From the NCBI RefSeq assembly GCF_000943565.1, contig NZ_JTDW01000001.1, positions 554,733 to 618,732 of the forward strand: a stretch of 64,000 nucleotides of DNA, in the 5' to 3' direction. A program made the translations under genes and the position numbers. Below the pieces are notes generated by a model. That model had not been told where the DNA came from. It did no database searches and saw only the letters and a program-made list of their open reading frames with translations. Below, piece by piece: positions 62,257 to 64,000 of the stretch; within the stretch, counting starts at the first letter, position 1, and the number at the start of each line of letters is the position of its first letter. The stretch comes from Neotamlana sedimentorum (lineage in GTDB: Bacteria; Bacteroidota; Bacteroidia; Flavobacteriales; Flavobacteriaceae).

Positions 62257-64000
62257 ATGAAAAAAACATTACAATTTATTTTTGCCTTAATGGTCACCAC
62301 TACATTATGCGCTCAATCGGTAGGAGATACTTTTGCAAGTGGCGATTTAAACTATGAAGTAACTAATTTAACACCTTACGAAGTTAAATTAACTGGTACT
62401 TCTGGAACTGAAGCTATGATAACTGTTCCGGCATCTGTAACAAATGGGGCAGATTCTTACAGCGTAGTTACAGTAAACAATGCAGCTTTTATAGATAATG
62501 CGAACCTTACTCATATTACATTGCCTAGTACGGTAAAGACATTAAAAAATGGAGCATTTAGAAATTGTGATAATTTGGTAACAACAGATTACTCTAGTGT
62601 TTTATTAACAGAGTCAAATTCGTTAAGTAGAAATGCAAGTTTTACTGGTTTGTCAATAGATTTATCATCTGCAACAGAAATACAAGGGTATACCTTTTGG
62701 GAAAGCTATATTGCCGAAGTCGATATTTCATCTGCTGTAATTATACACGATAATGCTTTTAGAAGAACGTCGCTTACGTATATAAAAATACCAGAAACGG
62801 TAACCAGCATTGGTACTGTAGCTTTTAGTGATACAAATATTGCTGCTGTTGAAGTTTACTGGATCGATTCTGGAAGTTTACCAACTGTAGCTGCCGATGC
62901 TTTTTCTGGTTTGTCAGTAACGTTATATGTGCCAACAGGTACAGCAAGTATTTATGAAAATGCAGATGTATGGCAAGACTTTACAATTGTAGAAGGAGAG
63001 ATTCCAGTAAATTTAGGCGTTACATTTACAGATGGTGATTATAATTATGTTATAACAGGAACAGATACGGCAACGTTAACAGGAATTAATAATCCTACGG
63101 AAACATTACATCTTATACCAGGTAGTGCCACGTATTCTGGCGACCCATATACTGTAACCGCTATTGCCGATAAAGCATTTTATAAAAACGAAAGTGTAAC
63201 CGCGGTATCATTACCTCCTTCAATTAAAACTATCGGGAACGAGGTGTTTTTTCAATGTTATAATTTAGCAACTATTAATACAGAAAATATCGAATTTATT
63301 GGGTCTAATGCTTTTAGAGAAAGTGTTATTATAACTTTAGATTTAAGTGAAGTTAAAAATATTGCTTCAAACGGGCTTGGTAGAATGGCTAAACTAACAG
63401 GGATTTTAGATTTACCTAAAATTGAAACCTTAGGACCTTACGCCTTTGTTGGACCAGATGCAGCCGATGGAACACATATTACAGGTTTGAATTTAGGAGG
63501 ATCGCTTACAGAAGTAGATACTAATACCTTTTATAGATTAAGAGATTTGTCTTTACTAACTGTTGGTACAGATGCACCTCCTACATTAGCGGCGGGAGCA
63601 ACTGTTTTCGATTTAAATACTACACCAAGTAGTGGTTTGGTTGGAGATATTTCTTTTGAAGTGCCAACACCTACAGGAGTTTCAAATTTTAGTATGGTAG
63701 ATGGATGGTCTCAGTTTACTAATATTTCGGATAATGCTTCTTTAAGCAGCGAAACTATTGATGCAAAAAGCTTAGGTTTTGCTATATACCCAAATCCTGC
63801 AACAGAATCTATTTCAATTAAAAACGCACAATCTTTAAATGCAAAAATTGAGGTTAGTGACTTAAACGGAAGAATTTTAATAAATAAAAACATCAATAAT
63901 AATTTATCTACAATAAATATTTCAAGCTTAAATGCTGGATTGTATTTATTCAAAATTACAACTCAAGATAGTGAGTTTGTTAAGCGAGTAGTAAAACAAT
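62257..64000 (+). CDS. BspA-like leucine-rich-repeat protein with T9SS tail (runs to the window edge)
   Basis: Open from the ATG at 62257 to the last base: 581 codons plus the first base of the next, so the stop is probably just outside. A signal peptide (cleavage near LCAQS) is followed by LRR_5/BspA-type repeats (NAAFIDNANLTHITLPSTV, AFRNCDNLV, YIKIPETVTSIGTVAF, SVTAVSLPPSIKTIGNEVF), in two blocks at ~50-230 and ~290-430, each starting with a YxV-type strand. A T9SS sorting domain begins near residue 509 (AIYPNPATESISI) and ends FVKRVVKQ. It carries the shared operator, so it is probably co-regulated; an adhesion or binding role at the surface is inferred. Confidence 0.88.
   Translation, partial: MKKTLQFIFALMVTTTLCAQSVGDTFASGDLNYEVTNLTPYEVKLTGTSGTEAMITVPASVTNGADSYSVVTVNNAAFIDNANLTHITLPSTVKTLKNGAFRNCDNLVTTDYSSVLLTESNSLSRNASFTGLSIDLSSATEIQGYTFWESYIAEVDISSAVIIHDNAFRRTSLTYIKIPETVTSIGTVAFSDTNIAAVEVYWIDSGSLPTVAADAFSGLSVTLYVPTGTASIYENADVWQDFTIVEGEIPVNLGVTFTDGDYNYVITGTDTATLTGINNPTETLHLIPGSATYSGDPYTVTAIADKAFYKNESVTAVSLPPSIKTIGNEVFFQCYNLATINTENIEFIGSNAFRESVIITLDLSEVKNIASNGLGRMAKLTGILDLPKIETLGPYAFVGPDAADGTHITGLNLGGSLTEVDTNTFYRLRDLSLLTVGTDAPPTLAAGATVFDLNTTPSSGLVGDISFEVPTPTGVSNFSMVDGWSQFTNISDNASLSSETIDAKSLGFAIYPNPATESISIKNAQSLNAKIEVSDLNGRILINKNINNNLSTINISSLNAGLYLFKITTQDSEFVKRVVKQ

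Noticed and set aside
1..64000. tRNA, rRNA, CRISPR arrays, insertion sequences
   Set aside because: None of the expected structures, conserved sequences, spaced repeats or transposase motifs were seen in the intergenic regions.

Overview
The window comes from a low-G+C Bacteroidota genome, most likely a marine member of the Flavobacteriaceae. The reasons are the SusC/SusD pair, type IX secretion (T9SS) C-terminal tails with the YPNP motif, lipoprotein signals with little or no Shine-Dalgarno, TAnnTTTG-like -7 boxes and very A+T-rich DNA. Nearly all of it is one very large polysaccharide utilization locus (PUL). I see no RNA genes, CRISPR array, insertion sequence or phage genes.

Layout, with transcription units (TUs) inferred from operators and terminators: (0) tail of a sulfatase at the left edge; (1) 772-7551, a divergent GH95-like enzyme, a GH95 and a beta-helix/SGNH fusion; (2) 7683-10264, an FAD-dependent oxidoreductase and an esterase; (3) 10448-13433, a nucleoside-hydrolase-like protein and a T9SS beta-helix protein; (4) 13611-20491, two sulfatases, a heparinase-type lyase and an esterase; (5) 20649-23150, a GH95; (6) minus strand 26572-23246, a 1108-residue beta-helix/CBM protein; (7) 26873-43325, a ten-gene unit with GH31, sulfatase, three beta-helix proteins, GH116, DUF6250, GH43, GH28 and GH39; (8) 43501-48219, a small membrane protein, two beta-helix proteins and a sulfatase; (9) 48334-51684, two sulfatases; (10) 51866-54487, a lyase-like protein with CBMs; (11) 54814-62065, SusC, SusD and two surface lipoproteins; (12) 62257 to the right edge, a BspA-like leucine-rich-repeat T9SS protein.

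How it works together (inference): T9SS-exported, CBM-bearing enzymes cut a sulfated polymer outside the cell. SusC/SusD and the two lipoproteins bind and import oligosaccharides. In the periplasm or on the surface, seven sulfatases, two esterases, three GH95-type enzymes and GH31/GH116/GH43/GH39/GH28 strip and depolymerise them. GH95 enzymes and fucolectin-like domains point to fucose (or L-galactose); GH39/GH43/GH31/GH116 to xylose or glucose branches; lyase-like folds to uronic acid; esterases to acyl groups. A fucose-containing sulfated algal polysaccharide fits best, but the substrate is not proven by sequence.

The most striking observations are these. First, a shared 60-bp promoter layout recurs in front of essentially every transcription unit: two copies of ATRRTTTATA exactly 21 bp apart, then a -7-like box 31 bp (30 in one case) after the start of the second copy. 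Second, the SGNH-hydrolase domain at 6900-7551 is circularly permuted, with the GDSI nucleophile block last. Third, eight paralogous right-handed beta-helix proteins share an invariant set of His/Arg/Glu/Tyr motifs that I cannot assign to a named lyase or hydrolase family.
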